In this document: positions 34,502-45,187 of the stretch, piece after piece | Layout: the number at the start of each line of letters is the position of its first letter | Position numbering within the stretch: the stretch's first letter is position 1 | DNA from: Nocardia arthritidis | Lineage (GTDB): Bacteria > Actinomycetota > Actinomycetes > Mycobacteriales > Mycobacteriaceae | NCBI RefSeq assembly: GCF_011801145.1 | Contig: NZ_CP046172.1 | Coordinates: 496,001-560,000 of the forward strand | Direction of reading: 5' to 3' | Length of the DNA stretch: 64,000 bases | The notes under the pieces: model-generated | What the model was told of the DNA's origin: nothing | What the model saw: only the letters and a program-made list of their open reading frames with translations | The model's database searches: none | Program-made: the position numbers and the translations under genes

Positions 34502-35383
34502 TTATTCGGCTCGACCAGCCTCGCCCGCGAGCGCGAACAGCCCATCGGCGGTCTGCTCGATCAACCCGTCGACGAGCAGCGAGTCCAGTGCCCGGTCGCG
34601 CTGGCCCGGATCGCGAGTCCAGGCCAGGTCCAAGCGGATTCGCTCGACCGGGCCGGTCGCCGCGCGCAGCACATCGAGCAGGCGGCCGCGCGCCTGACGG
34701 TCTGTTCCTTCGTATTTCTGTGTGCGCCTTGTGCTTTCGGTTACCGGACGACCGGCGGCGACCCAGGCGCAGCGGGGCAGTGGACAGCTCGTGCAATCGG
34801 GGGTGCGCGCGGTGCAGACCAGCGCGCCGAGCTCCATCAACGCGGCCGAAAACCTGGCCGCGCGGGAAACTGGTTGCGGCAGTAGCGCTTCGGTCTCCAC
34901 GAGATCCCGGGCCGACGGATTTCCCGCATCGGCGCGCCCGTGCACGGCCCGCGCGACCACCCGGCGAACATTGGTGTCCACCACCGGAACTCGCTGACCG
35001 TAGGCGAAACAGGCGACGGCGCGGGCGGTGTACGCACCGATCCCGGGCAGCCCGAGCAGCACCTCGACATCGGCGGGCACCTCGTCGCCGTGCCGCTCGG
35101 CGAGCACCCGCGCGCACTCGTGCAACCGCAGCGCCCGGCGCGGATAGCCGAGTTTGCCCCAGGCGCGCAGCACCTCGCCCTGCGCGGACGCGGCCATCGC
35201 CGATGGCACCGGCCAGCGCGCCACCCACTCCCGCCACACCGGCTCCACCCGGACCACCGGAGTTTGCTGCAACATGATTTCGCTCATCAGGATCTGCCAT
35301 GCCGTGACGCCTGGGCGGCGCCACGGCAGATCACGTGCGGTCGCGCCGTACCAGTCGAGCAGCGCATCCGCATCGATCGTCAC
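34502..35383 (-). CDS. mutY: A/G-specific adenine glycosylase MutY
   Basis: Removes adenine mispaired with 8-oxoguanine. In 293 residues it has the HhH-GPD fold: catalytic Glu in LMSEIMLQQTPV, hairpin LPGIGAYTARAV and catalytic Asp in VPVVDTNVRRVV. The iron-sulfur cysteines are CTARTPDCTSCPLPRC, i.e. C-x6-C-x2-C-x4-C, one residue shorter than the classical x5. The length indicates that the C-terminal MutT-like domain is short, as in mycobacteria. GTG at 35383 has AGGAG 9 nt upstream. Divergent from the carbonic anhydrase. Confidence 0.94.
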   Translation of the reverse strand: MTIDADALLDWYGATARDLPWRRPGVTAWQILMSEIMLQQTPVVRVEPVWREWVARWPVPSAMAASAQGEVLRAWGKLGYPRRALRLHECARVLAERHGDEVPADVEVLLGLPGIGAYTARAVACFAYGQRVPVVDTNVRRVVARAVHGRADAGNPSARDLVETEALLPQPVSRAARFSAALMELGALVCTARTPDCTSCPLPRCAWVAAGRPVTESTRRTQKYEGTDRQARGRLLDVLRAATGPVERIRLDLAWTRDPGQRDRALDSLLVDGLIEQTADGLFALAGEAGRAE

Positions 35384-35471
35384 GTTCACCGTCTCCTTCG
35401 TCTGCCTGCCAGCGACTGGTAGCCGACCCGTAACCGTTCGAACTCGCTGGTAACCCGATGGGCTGTGCACA

Positions 35472-36104
35472 ATGGACGATATGTCGCAGTCCAATCCGAT
35501 CTCGGCCTGGAAGTCCCTGAGGGAAGGCAACGAGCGCTTCGTCAGCGGTGCACTGCTGCATCCTAGTCAAGGCGCGGCCGACAGGGCGAAGCTCGTCAGC
35601 GGTCAATCCCCGTCCGCGGTGCTGTTCGGCTGCGGTGACTCCCGCGTCGCCGCCGAGCTGATCTTCGATCAGGGCCTCGGCGATATGTTCGTCGTGCGCA
35701 CCGCGGGCCACGTGGTGGACAGTTCGGTGCTCGGCTCGATCGAATACGGCGTCCAGGTGCTCAACGTGCCGCTGATCGTGGTGCTCGGCCACGATAGCTG
35801 CGGCGCGGTCAAGGCGACGCTGGACGCGTTGGACGGCGGCGAGGTGCCCGGCGGGTTCATCCGCAGTGTCGTCGAGCGGGTGACGCCGTCGATCCTGGTC
35901 GGCAGGCGCGAGGGGCTTTCCACCGTCGACGAGCTGGAGGCCAGGCATGTCGTCGAGACCAGCAGGCTGCTCATGCAGCGGTCGATGATCATCTCGCAGC
36001 GGGTGGCCACCGGCGAATGCGCGATCGCCTGTGTCACTTACAAACTCGCCGAGGGCAAGGTCCAGCTGCACCGCGTTGTCGGCAATATCGGCGAACTCGC
36101 CTGA
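35472..36104 (+). CDS. Beta-class carbonic anhydrase
   Basis: A 210-residue zinc enzyme interconverting CO2 and bicarbonate. Zinc ligands are visible in FGCGDSRV (Cys, Asp dyad with Arg) and GHDSCGA (His, Cys). It matches the Rv3588c (CanB/Mtca2) position between mutY and the membrane-anchored Rv3587c homologue. ATG at 35472 or the internal ATG at 35481 (MSQSNPIS) are both possible starts. Confidence 0.94.
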   Translation: MDDMSQSNPISAWKSLREGNERFVSGALLHPSQGAADRAKLVSGQSPSAVLFGCGDSRVAAELIFDQGLGDMFVVRTAGHVVDSSVLGSIEYGVQVLNVPLIVVLGHDSCGAVKATLDALDGGEVPGGFIRSVVERVTPSILVGRREGLSTVDELEARHVVETSRLLMQRSMIISQRVATGECAIACVTYKLAEGKVQLHRVVGNIGELA

Positions 36105-36222
36105 GCTGGACGGGATTTCCCCAGCGTGCGGGCCGCAATGTACCCGCAACGCCACGGTTTTCCTCCCCCGACACGCCGGGCCCCTGAGTGGCTCCACCCG
36201 ATCGTGCCCTTACCGTTGAGTC

Positions 36223-36933
36223 GTGCTGGAACCCACTGGACCGCTGCCTCCGGAGATCTACTGGCGTCGTCGCGTTTTCGCGATCGCCGCGTTGGTGGTC
36301 GCGCTCGCGCTGGTGATCTGGTTGGCTCTGCTGGTCTCGCGCGGCGGATCATCGGGCGATTCGAAGGGCGCGGCCGCCTCGTCGTCGACGACGGCCAAGG
36401 CCGCCGATGCGAGCAAGGCGGGCGAGCCCGCCAACAAATCCGCCGACGCCCCCTCCGGAAAACCCTCCGCCAGCGGCGATTCGAGCACGCCCAAGCCCTC
36501 CGGCAGCAGCGCGTCCGCCACCGCGAGTTCGGCGCCGCCCGCACAGTGCCCCGACCAATCGCTCGCGGTGAAGGTGTCGGTCGAGCAGCCCACCTACAAG
36601 GTGGGTGAACAGCCGGTGTTCGTCATCGTCATCACCAATATCTCGTCGGTGACCTGCTCCCGCGATATGGGTTCGGGCCTGCAGCAGGTTTCGGTGCAGA
36701 CCCTCGACGGCGCGCGCAGGCTGTGGTCGAGCACCGACTGCTATCCGGACGGTCAAGCGGATGTGCGCACGCTGAACCGCGGCGAGCAGGCGGCGTTCAC
36801 CGTCACCTGGTCCGGCTCCACCTCGCAGCCCAATTGTGCGGGTGAGCGCGTCCCGGTGCCGCCGGGTGCGTATGCCGTTGTCGCGCAACTGGGTTCGGTG
36901 CGCAGCTCGGCGGAGCCGTTCAATATCGCCTAG
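36223..36933 (+). CDS. Membrane-anchored exported protein (Rv3587c-like)
   Basis: A 236-residue protein with one N-terminal membrane helix (about 19-41), a ~65-residue Ser/Ala/Lys/Pro-rich linker and an extracytoplasmic domain (about 105-236) with a beta-sandwich-like pattern ([20 protein letters not shown]) similar to BsuPI-type domains. Four Cys (CPDQ, VTCSRD, TDCYP, NCAGE) suggest disulfides. It follows the carbonic anhydrase. Its stop overlaps the convergent radA stop by 4 bp. Function unknown. Confidence 0.78.
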   Translation: MLEPTGPLPPEIYWRRRVFAIAALVVALALVIWLALLVSRGGSSGDSKGAAASSSTTAKAADASKAGEPANKSADAPSGKPSASGDSSTPKPSGSSASATASSAPPAQCPDQSLAVKVSVEQPTYKVGEQPVFVIVITNISSVTCSRDMGSGLQQVSVQTLDGARRLWSSTDCYPDGQADVRTLNRGEQAAFTVTWSGSTSQPNCAGERVPVPPGAYAVVAQLGSVRSSAEPFNIA

Positions 36934-38564
36934 AAATCGGGGTCTTCGAGCAGTTCGCGGAAATTGTCCTCGACCTGTTCGCGGCGGTTCCTGCGCATCT
37001 TGTGTGCCGAGAACTCGTCGATCGGGCCCTCGACCGCCAGGCTCGGATCGTCCGGATCCACCTCGTCGACGAAACCCTCGGGAAGCTTCGGCGGGCGCGG
37101 GTTCAGGATTTCCTTCGTGCGCAGTGTCTCGTGCTGTTGGCGAATTCGCTTGGCCAGCAGGCTGCCCGGTTGCGGCGGCTCGGGGTCCCTGCCCTTCTTG
37201 CCGAGCCCGGCCATGCGCAGCGCCGCCTGCACATCGCCGACCTCGTGCACCTTCATCGATATGCCCTTGCGCTCACAGCCCGGCGGCACCAAAGCCGTTG
37301 TGAAACCCAGCCTTTCGGCCTCCGCCAGGCGGCGCGAAATTCCGGTCACCCGGCGTACCTCACCCGCGAGCCCGACCTCGCCGAGCACCACCCAGCCTGC
37401 GGGCAGTGCCCGCTCGCGCGCCGCACTTGCCACGGCGAGCGCGACGGCGAGGTCCGCGGCGGGTTCGGTGAGCCGCATGCCGCCGACCGTCGCCGCGTAC
37501 ACATCGTGCTTGCCGAGAAATACCCGGCAACGGCTCTGCAGCACCGCCAGCACCATGGCGACCCGGTTGTAGTCGAGTCCGCTCACCGCGCGGCGCGGCG
37601 AGGGTATCTCGGTGTGCACCGTCAACCCCTGTACCTCGGCCACCAGCGGTCGTTTACCGTCCATCGCGACCGTGACCGCGGTGCCGGGCACCGATTCGGT
37701 GCGGTGATGCAGGAACAGCCCCGACGGATCGGCGACGCCCTGGATGCCGTCGTCGTGCAGTTCGAAACAGCCGACCTCATCGGCGCTGCCGAAGCGGTTC
37801 TTGATGCCGCGCACCATGCGCAGCGTCGAATTCTTGTCGCCCTCGAACTGCAGCACCACGTCCACCAGGTGTTCCAGTGTGCGCGGGCCCGCGATGGCAC
37901 CGTCCTTGGTGACGTGCCCGACCAGCAGCACGGCGATCCCACTCGCCTTGGCCAGCGCGGTGAGCGCGGCCGTCACCGCGCGCACCTGGGTGACACCGCC
38001 GATCACGCCGTCGACCTCCGGGGCCAGCATGGTCTGCACCGAATCGACGACCAGCAGCGTCGGCCGCACCTGCTCGACATGGCCGAGCACGATCGACAGA
38101 TCGGATTCCGCTGCGAGATAGACCCTTTCGTGCACCGCGCCGGTCCGGTCGGCGCGCAGCCGCACCTGCCCGGCCGACTCCTCCGCCGTCACGTAGAGCG
38201 AGATCTCCTCGCGCTGTTTCGCCCAGCGGTGGGCCACCTCCAGCAGCAGCGTCGATTTTCCGACACCCGGCTCGCCGGACAGCAACACCACCGATCCGGG
38301 CACGACGCCGCCGCCGAGCACCCGGTCGAGTTCCTCGACACCGGTCGCCCTCGCCTTGGTGACCTGCGAATCGATCCGCGAGATCGGTGCGGCGGCGGTA
38401 CTCGGCAGCATCGCCTTACGGCCGCCGGTACCGGCGACCGCCGTGGCCGAGACGGCGACCTCCTCCACGGTGCCCCACGCCCCGCAGTCGGGGCACTTGC
38501 CCACCCATTTGGCCACCTCGTGCCGACAGGCGGAGCAGCGAAAGATCTGCTTGGTCTTAGCCAC
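36930..38564 (-). CDS. radA: DNA repair protein RadA
   Basis: RecA-like branch-migration ATPase. In 544 residues it shows the N-terminal C4 zinc finger (CSAC...CPDC, 10-27), Walker [10 protein letters not shown] (about 97), the RadA-specific KNRFG motif (about 256) and a C-terminal Lon-protease-like domain (about 320-450). A further ~75 residues (from about 470, rich in charged residues) extend beyond the usual RadA length. In mycobacteria disA follows radA on the same strand; here the next gene on that side is convergent and no disA is present. Confidence 0.96.
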   Translation of the reverse strand: MAKTKQIFRCSACRHEVAKWVGKCPDCGAWGTVEEVAVSATAVAGTGGRKAMLPSTAAAPISRIDSQVTKARATGVEELDRVLGGGVVPGSVVLLSGEPGVGKSTLLLEVAHRWAKQREEISLYVTAEESAGQVRLRADRTGAVHERVYLAAESDLSIVLGHVEQVRPTLLVVDSVQTMLAPEVDGVIGGVTQVRAVTAALTALAKASGIAVLLVGHVTKDGAIAGPRTLEHLVDVVLQFEGDKNSTLRMVRGIKNRFGSADEVGCFELHDDGIQGVADPSGLFLHHRTESVPGTAVTVAMDGKRPLVAEVQGLTVHTEIPSPRRAVSGLDYNRVAMVLAVLQSRCRVFLGKHDVYAATVGGMRLTEPAADLAVALAVASAARERALPAGWVVLGEVGLAGEVRRVTGISRRLAEAERLGFTTALVPPGCERKGISMKVHEVGDVQAALRMAGLGKKGRDPEPPQPGSLLAKRIRQQHETLRTKEILNPRPPKLPEGFVDEVDPDDPSLAVEGPIDEFSAHKMRRNRREQVEDNFRELLEDPDF

Positions 38565-38616
38565 AGGCGCACCTTACGCACGGATACCGACAGTTTCGGT
38601 GCGGTGGTGCAAAAGA

Positions 38617-38646
38617 AAACGGCTGCCGCATGTGCGACAGCCGTTT
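38617..38646. terminator. Terminator between lpqE and radA
   Basis: Stem AAACGGCTG / CAGCCGTTT with a 12-nt loop, between the lpqE stop and the radA start on the minus strand. It would separate their transcription. Confidence 0.7.
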
Positions 38647-38657
38647 CGGAGTTCGGG

Positions 38658-39362
38658 TCAGTGTCCGCTCTTGTGTTCGCCGGTCTCGGCGGCGGCCTTG
38701 TCCGACGTGTCGCCCTGGCGGGCGGACAGCGGGCCCGCGTCGACCGGGACCTGGACGTTGACGGTGCCGTTCTGCTTGAAGTTGAACGTCACCTGGTAGG
38801 TGAGACCCGGGGTGATATCCCTGGTCAGCCCGGTGATCTCGATCAGCGCCGGGTTCGCGGCCGGGTCGTCGGCGGGCTTTTCCGACGCGGCCGAATGCGG
38901 GGTGGTGCTCGGGGCGGCCGGAGTGGTCGCGGGGGCGGTGTGCGCCATCGCCTTGTTCGCGGCCACGAGGGTGTGCTGCGGTCCGATCTCGACGCCGGAC
39001 TTACCGGCGGGCGGGGTCAGCTTCACCTCGCCGAGGTCGGTTTTGACGCTGATCAGTTCGTCGCCGACGGATTCGCTGTTGTTGACGATGGACAGCGCGA
39101 TGAGCGCCTTGCCGCCCTTGACGTTGGTGTAGTCGGGGCCGGACGGGTACACGATGTGCACGTTGCGCAGGGCGATCTTGCCGATGTTGGCGGTGTTGCC
39201 GTTGATCGCGGAAACCTGATCGGCGGTCTGTGAGATCTGGCCCGCACCACAGCCGGACAGTGCGAGAGCGGCGCCGGCGGCGAGCGCGGCAACCGGCACC
39301 ATGCGACGCCACTTCGACGTCCGCGCCCCCGAAGAGGCGGTCACAGCATTCAGGGCAGTCAC
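38658..39362 (-). CDS. lpqE: Lipoprotein LpqE-like
   Basis: A 234-residue exported lipoprotein: basic n-region and hydrophobic segment (MVPVAALAAGAALALSGC) with the lipobox LSGC (Cys at about 38), then a soluble domain with NVHIVYPSGPDY and VNNSESVGDELISV. It resembles LpqE and sits beside radA and carD as in mycobacteria. Middle Ala/Pro/Thr-rich stretch (about 140-165). Role in the envelope unknown. Confidence 0.85.
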   Translation of the reverse strand: MTALNAVTASSGARTSKWRRMVPVAALAAGAALALSGCGAGQISQTADQVSAINGNTANIGKIALRNVHIVYPSGPDYTNVKGGKALIALSIVNNSESVGDELISVKTDLGEVKLTPPAGKSGVEIGPQHTLVAANKAMAHTAPATTPAAPSTTPHSAASEKPADDPAANPALIEITGLTRDITPGLTYQVTFNFKQNGTVNVQVPVDAGPLSARQGDTSDKAAAETGEHKSGH

Positions 39363-40256
<894 letters not shown>

Positions 40257-40258
40257 CC

Positions 40259-40957
40259 GTGAACGGTTCTGACAGCGACGATCTCGTCGTTGCACTGGTA
40301 CCTGCCGCCGGCCGCGGCGTTCGCCTGGGTGGAGCCGCACCCAAAGCGTTCGTCGCCGTCGGCGGCACGCCTATGGTCCGGCTGGCCGTCGACGGGCTGA
40401 TCGCCTCCGGCGCGGTCGACCGGATCATCGTGATGGTTCCCCCCGAATTCGTATCGAGTGCGGTTGCCCTGCTGCCCGAGACGAATTCGGTAGACGTGGT
40501 GGTCGGCGGGGCCGAGCGCACCGATTCGGTGCGCGCCGGTATCGCCGCCGCGCCCGAAGCCGCGTACTTCCTGGTCCACGATGCCGCCCGCGCCCTGACG
40601 CCGCCCGACCTCATCGCCAGGGTGGCGGCCGAATTGCGTGCGGGTCGTCCGGCCGTCGTGCCCGCGCTGCCGGTGGTCGACACCATCAAATCGGTCGACG
40701 AGTTCGGCGCGGTGACCGGCACCCCGGATCGTTCCGGGCTGCGCGCCATTCAGACCCCGCAGGGCTTCGCGGCCGAGCTGCTGCGTTCCGCGTACGCGAC
40801 CGATACCAACGCCACCGATGACGCGGGACTGGTCGAGCGGCTCGGCGCCCGGGTGCACACCATCCCCGGCGACCCGATGGCTTTCAAGATCACCACGCCG
40901 CTCGACCTCCGGCTCGCGCACGCGCTGCTCGACGAGCGAACGGCGGGCCTGGCATGA
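40259..40957 (+). CDS. ispD: 2-C-methyl-D-erythritol 4-phosphate cytidylyltransferase IspD
   Basis: Third MEP-pathway enzyme, making CDP-methylerythritol. The 232-residue Rossmann-like protein has [18 protein letters not shown] (CTP site), [11 protein letters not shown] and the C-terminal [19 protein letters not shown] 2 nt after the carD stop. Its TGA overlaps the ATG of a 15-residue linker ORF that leads to ispF. Confidence 0.95.
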   Translation: MNGSDSDDLVVALVPAAGRGVRLGGAAPKAFVAVGGTPMVRLAVDGLIASGAVDRIIVMVPPEFVSSAVALLPETNSVDVVVGGAERTDSVRAGIAAAPEAAYFLVHDAARALTPPDLIARVAAELRAGRPAVVPALPVVDTIKSVDEFGAVTGTPDRSGLRAIQTPQGFAAELLRSAYATDTNATDDAGLVERLGARVHTIPGDPMAFKITTPLDLRLAHALLDERTAGLA

Positions 40958-41001
40958 CCGAGTCAGGGCCCCTCGGGCATGCCGAGAAGGACACCGCATG
41001 A
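40954..41001 (+). CDS. Linker mini-ORF between ispD and ispF (15 aa)
   Basis: Encodes [15 protein letters not shown]. Its ATG overlaps the ispD stop (ATGA) and its TGA overlaps the ispF ATG. Apart from lacking the ten-residue insert, it is nearly the same as the 26-residue linker between folP and folB, including DNA identity over ATGACCGAGTCAGGGCCC and CCCCTCGGGCA. An IspDF fusion is known in other bacteria; here the linker may instead couple their translation. Confidence 0.6.
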   Translation: MTESGPLGHAEKDTA

Positions 41002-41480
41002 CCGCGGCGGATATGCGGGTCGGCATCGGCAGCGACGTGCACCCGATCGAATCCGGCCGTCCCTGCTGGATGGCCGGGCTGCTGTTCGACGGTGACGACG
41101 GCTGCGCGGGCCACTCCGACGGCGATGTCGCCGCGCACGCGCTGTGCGACGCGCTTCTGTCGGCCGCCGGACTCGGCGATGTCGGCGCGGTATTCGGCAC
41201 CGGACGGCCGGAGTGGGCGGGCGTCTCCGGCGCCGCGATGCTCAAAGAGGTGCGAAGGCTGCTGGAGGAGGCGGGCTTCGGCATCGTCAATGCCGCGGTG
41301 CAGGTCATCGGCAATCGGCCGAAGATAGGGCCGCGTCGAGCCGAGGCGCAGCAGGTGTTGGGCGAACTGCTCGGCGCGCCCGTCTCGGTTTCCGGAACGA
41401 CCACCGACGGACTCGGGCTGACCGGTCGCGGGGAGGGCGTCGCCGCCGTCGCCACCGCGCTGCTGCACTCCTGTCGCTGA
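40998..41480 (+). CDS. ispF: 2-C-methyl-D-erythritol 2,4-cyclodiphosphate synthase IspF
   Basis: Forms MEcPP in the MEP isoprenoid pathway. The 160-residue trimeric enzyme shows the metal ligands D and H in GIGSDVHPI and H in CAGHSDGD, plus the C-terminal [15 protein letters not shown]. The ATG overlaps the stop of the linker mini-ORF. Confidence 0.96.
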   Translation: MTAADMRVGIGSDVHPIESGRPCWMAGLLFDGDDGCAGHSDGDVAAHALCDALLSAAGLGDVGAVFGTGRPEWAGVSGAAMLKEVRRLLEEAGFGIVNAAVQVIGNRPKIGPRRAEAQQVLGELLGAPVSVSGTTTDGLGLTGRGEGVAAVATALLHSCR

Positions 41481-41574
41481 ACATCTGTCGCCCGGCATTC
41501 CCGCCGGTCGCGGCCCACCCGGACTATTCAGCCGATCAGTTGACGAACATTCCCACCAGCTAGGATGAACCCCC

Positions 41575-42978
41575 GTGACTCTGCGCCTGTTTGACACCGA
41601 CACGCGGACCTTGCGCGATTTCGCGCCGCTGGTCCCCGGCCGTGCATCGGTGTATCTGTGTGGCGCAACGGTTCAGGGGGAACCGCATATCGGTCATGTG
41701 CGCAGCGGGGTCGCCTTCGACGTATTGCGCCGGTGGCTGCTCGTGCACGACTACGACGTGTGGTTCATCCGCAATGTCACCGATATCGAGGACAAGGTCC
41801 TGTCCAAGTCGGCCGAGGCGGGCCGGCCGTGGTGGGAGTGGGCGGCCACCTATGAGCGCGCCTTCGACAACGCGTACGACACGCTCGGTGTGTTGCCACC
41901 GTCGGTGGAACCCCGCGCGACCGGCCACATCACCCAGATGATCGATTTGATGCAACGGCTCATCGAGCGCGGGCACGCATACGCCTCCGAGGGCAATGTC
42001 TATTTCGACGTGCTCAGCTATCCGGATTACGGCAAGCTTTCCGGCTTCAAGATCGATGACGTCGCCCAGGGCGAGAGCGAGGGCAAAGGTAAGCGCGATC
42101 CGCGCGACTTCACCCTCTGGAAGGCCGCCAAGCCCGGCGAGCCCACCTGGCCCTCGCCGTGGGGTCCCGGCCGCCCCGGCTGGCATCTGGAATGCTCCGC
42201 GATGGCCGAGTTCTATCTCGGCGCGGAATTCGACATCCATTGCGGCGGAATGGATTTGGTATTCCCGCACCATGAGAACGAGATCGCCCAGTCCAAGGCG
42301 GCCGGTGACGGGTTCGCCCGGTACTGGCTGCACAACGGCTGGGTGACGCTGGGCGGGGAGAAGATGTCCAAATCGCTCGGCAATGTGCTCTCGGTGCCGA
42401 ATGTGCTCAAACGTGTTCGGGCCGTTGAACTCCGGTACTACCTGGGCAGTGCGCACTACCGCTCGATGCTGGAGTACTCGGACAAGGCGCTGCACGACGC
42501 GGCGCAGTCCTATCAGCGGATCGAGGCCTTCGTGCATCGCGTGCACGAGCGCGCGGGCGACGTCCCGGTCGGTAAATGGACCGACGCGTTCGCCGAACAT
42601 CTCGACAACGATCTGGCAATCCCCAAGGCGCTCGCGGAAATTCACAACCTGGTGACCGAGGGCAACAAGGCGCTCGACGCGGGCGCCGCCGAAAGCGCCC
42701 GCGGTATCGCCGGACAGGTGCGGGCCATGCTCGGCATCCTCGGCGTGGACCCGCTGGACCCGCATTGGCATCAGCCACAAGACAATTCGGCCGCGCTCGA
42801 GGCACTCGACGTGCTGGTCCGCGCCGAACTCGACCGCCGTCAGCAGGCCCGCGCCGAAAAGGATTGGGCCAGTGCGGATGCGGCGCGCGACCGGCTGCAG
42901 GCCGCCGGCATCGAGGTGACCGATACGCCGAACGGCCCCGAGTGGTCGCTGGGCACCCCACCCGGAAAGGCGAACTGA
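41575..42978 (+). CDS. cysS: Cysteinyl-tRNA synthetase
   Basis: A 467-residue class I synthetase. HIGH motif [14 protein letters not shown] motif [11 protein letters not shown], and zinc ligands in YLCGATV, HLECSAM and FPHHENE. GTG start. At the C-terminus the DALR-type helical domain is intact. It shares the ispDF-cysS-rlmB order of mycobacteria; the mycothiol ligase MshC is a paralogue but this gene has the full anticodon-binding region expected for CysS. Confidence 0.95.
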   Translation: MTLRLFDTDTRTLRDFAPLVPGRASVYLCGATVQGEPHIGHVRSGVAFDVLRRWLLVHDYDVWFIRNVTDIEDKVLSKSAEAGRPWWEWAATYERAFDNAYDTLGVLPPSVEPRATGHITQMIDLMQRLIERGHAYASEGNVYFDVLSYPDYGKLSGFKIDDVAQGESEGKGKRDPRDFTLWKAAKPGEPTWPSPWGPGRPGWHLECSAMAEFYLGAEFDIHCGGMDLVFPHHENEIAQSKAAGDGFARYWLHNGWVTLGGEKMSKSLGNVLSVPNVLKRVRAVELRYYLGSAHYRSMLEYSDKALHDAAQSYQRIEAFVHRVHERAGDVPVGKWTDAFAEHLDNDLAIPKALAEIHNLVTEGNKALDAGAAESARGIAGQVRAMLGILGVDPLDPHWHQPQDNSAALEALDVLVRAELDRRQQARAEKDWASADAARDRLQAAGIEVTDTPNGPEWSLGTPPGKAN

Positions 42979-43952
42979 TGGCAGGCAATTCACAGCGACG
43001 CGGCGCGGTCCGCAAGGGCAACTCGAAGAAGGGCGCGGTCGTCGGCTCCGGCGGCAAGCGCAGGCGCGGGCTGGAGGGCCGGGGCGCGACCCCGCCCGCC
43101 GAGATGCGCACCAAACATCCCGCCGCCAAGCGCGCCGCCGCGAAAGCCAAAGCGGCACAGGGGCGTCCGACGGGCAAGGCGGCGCCGCGCGCGGCGGGTC
43201 GCCGGTCCGACGACGGCCCGGAGATCGTGCTCGGCCGCAATCCGGTGGTCGAATGCCTGCGCGCCGGTGTGCCCGCGACGGCGCTGTACGTCGCGGTCGG
43301 CACCGAGAACGACGACCGGCTCACCGAGAGCGTCAAGATCGCCGCCGACACCGGGATCTCGATTCTGGAGGTGCCGCGCACCGATCTGGATCGGTTGAGC
43401 AACAACGGATTACATCAGGGCCTCGCGCTGCAGGTGCCGCCGTACCGGTACGCCCACCCCGACGATCTGCTGGACCGGGTGCGCGGTACGCAGGAGCCCG
43501 CGCTGCTCGTCGCGCTGGACAATATCTCCGATCCGCGCAATCTCGGCGCGGTGATCCGTTCGGTGGCCGCGTTCGGTGGTCAGGGTGTGGTGATTCCGCA
43601 GCGGCGCAGCGCCAGCGTCACGGCCGTCGCCTGGCGCACCAGCGCGGGCGCCGCGGCTCGGCTGCCCGTCGCGCGGGCCACGAATCTGACTCGCACGCTC
43701 AAGGATTGGGCCGCCAACGGTATCCAGGTGATCGGGTTGGACGCGGGCGGTGACACCACCCTCGACGAATTCGACGGCACGGGGCCGACCGTGATCGTCG
43801 TCGGCTCGGAGGGCAAGGGCCTGTCCCGGTTGGTGCGAGAGAACTGCGACCAGATCCTCGGCATCCCGATGGCGGGTCCGGTCGAATCGCTAAACGCCTC
43901 CGTCGCCGCCGGTGTGGTGCTCGCCGAAATCGCCCGCCAGCGCCGGGTCTGA
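42978..43952 (+). CDS. rlmB: 23S rRNA (guanosine-2'-O-)-methyltransferase RlmB
   Basis: SpoU-family SAM-dependent 2'-O-methyltransferase. The N-terminal ~75 residues are basic low-complexity (Lys/Arg/Ala/Gly), followed by a substrate-binding domain ([15 protein letters not shown]) and the knotted catalytic domain with [31 protein letters not shown] and [16 protein letters not shown] overlaps the cysS stop by one base. 324 residues. Confidence 0.94.
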   Translation: MAGNSQRRGAVRKGNSKKGAVVGSGGKRRRGLEGRGATPPAEMRTKHPAAKRAAAKAKAAQGRPTGKAAPRAAGRRSDDGPEIVLGRNPVVECLRAGVPATALYVAVGTENDDRLTESVKIAADTGISILEVPRTDLDRLSNNGLHQGLALQVPPYRYAHPDDLLDRVRGTQEPALLVALDNISDPRNLGAVIRSVAAFGGQGVVIPQRRSASVTAVAWRTSAGAAARLPVARATNLTRTLKDWAANGIQVIGLDAGGDTTLDEFDGTGPTVIVVGSEGKGLSRLVRENCDQILGIPMAGPVESLNASVAAGVVLAEIARQRRV

Positions 43953-43993
43953 GCTACGCACCAAATCAGCTACCGCCCCGTAGAATTCGGCTG

Positions 43994-44272
43994 GTGGCGA
44001 TACCCAACCAGATACCCGGCCAGCCGATCGAGCATCCGCACGCGATGCTCGTGCTGTTCCTCGGTATAGGCGGCATCCTGTGCTGCGGGGTACTGGGGCC
44101 GGTGGCCTGGGCGATGGGTAAGCGCTCGCTGGATCAGATCGAGGAATCGGGCGGCGCGTACGGTGGCCGGGCGCAGGTGCTGGTCGGGTACATCCTCGGG
44201 ATCATCACCACGGTTTTCATGATCATCCTGGCGCTGGTGTTCTTGCTGATGCTGATCGGCGGCAACGCCTGA
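43994..44272 (+). CDS. DUF4190 small membrane protein
   Basis: A 92-residue protein with two membrane helices (about 18-40 and 64-88) separated by a KRSLDQIEESGG loop, the arrangement of the DUF4190 domain, common in actinobacteria and often attached to secreted-protein machinery. GTG start. Function unknown. Confidence 0.8.
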   Translation: MAIPNQIPGQPIEHPHAMLVLFLGIGGILCCGVLGPVAWAMGKRSLDQIEESGGAYGGRAQVLVGYILGIITTVFMIILALVFLLMLIGGNA

Positions 44273-44281
44273 GCGCACTCC

Positions 44282-45088
44282 TCAGTCGAGGCTGGGCCGG
44301 TCCTCGGACCTGGTATCCCAGGCCGGCCACTCCTCGTTGACGCTGCCGGACCAGTTGGGCTGGCGGCGGTCGCGGAACGCCGCCATCGCCTCGCCGCCGT
44401 CGATGCTCTTGGCGGCGTGCTGGTTCAGATCGCTTTCCAACTGCCCCACCATATTCGGGGTCATCCCGAGACCCTCCCAGAGCAGTCGCTTGGACAGCGC
44501 AACCGGCAGCGGCGCCGAACCGCTCGCCAGATCGTGCGCGACGGCCAGCGCGGTCGGCAGCACCTCACCGGCGGCCAGACAGCCGTTCGCCAGGCCGAGC
44601 GCCTTGGCCTCCTCGCCGTCGAAGGTGCGGCCGGTGAGCATGATGTCGGCGGCATTGGCCATGCCGACCAGCCGCGGCAGCGTCCAGTGCGCGTATCCGT
44701 CGGCGAGCACGCCGCGCCGAACCTGGTTGAGCCCGTACACCGCATCGCGCGCCATGTATCGCAGATCGCACTGGAGTGCCAGCGCCAGCCCGATGCCGAC
44801 GGCATGCCCATTGACGGCGGCGATCACCGGTTTGCGCACCCGCCACGGCGGCGGGTCGATGGTCGCGCTCACCTCGCCGACCCGGTTCGACAGGTCGGCC
44901 CCCGCACAGAACGCCGGGGCGGTGCCGGTGATGACGACGGCGCGCACCGCGTCCTCGGCGTCGCAACGCTGTAGCGCGGCACTCAACTCGGCCGCCATCG
45001 CCGGGGTGACGGCATTCTGCTGGGCGGGCCGATTGAGCGTGAGCACGGCGATGCCCGCTGAGACATCGACGAGCAATTCCGAACTCAT
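44282..45088 (-). CDS. Enoyl-CoA hydratase/isomerase family protein
   Basis: A 268-residue crotonase: LNRPAQQNAVTPAMAAEL, oxyanion-hole segments AFCAGADLS and AAVNGHAVGIGLALALQCD. The second catalytic Glu position is in RRGVLADGYAHW, where Asp/Gly rather than Glu is seen, so the reaction (hydratase, isomerase or other) is uncertain. It lies downstream of an acyl-CoA dehydrogenase on the same strand with 99 nt between. Confidence 0.85.
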   Translation of the reverse strand: MSSELLVDVSAGIAVLTLNRPAQQNAVTPAMAAELSAALQRCDAEDAVRAVVITGTAPAFCAGADLSNRVGEVSATIDPPPWRVRKPVIAAVNGHAVGIGLALALQCDLRYMARDAVYGLNQVRRGVLADGYAHWTLPRLVGMANAADIMLTGRTFDGEEAKALGLANGCLAAGEVLPTALAVAHDLASGSAPLPVALSKRLLWEGLGMTPNMVGQLESDLNQHAAKSIDGGEAMAAFRDRRQPNWSGSVNEEWPAWDTRSEDRPSLD

Positions 45089-45187
45089 GCCACGGATGTT
45101 AGGCCCACCCGTCACCCGACCACCACCCCCCATCGAATCGCTGCGCGCTGCTGGGCCTCATGCGGCGGCGTTCACCATGTCCGGGAT

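Noticed and set aside
37002..39233. A 743-codon plus-strand open frame across radA and lpqE
   Set aside because: It runs antisense through two well-identified genes and their intergenic terminator, with composition typical of GC shadow frames.
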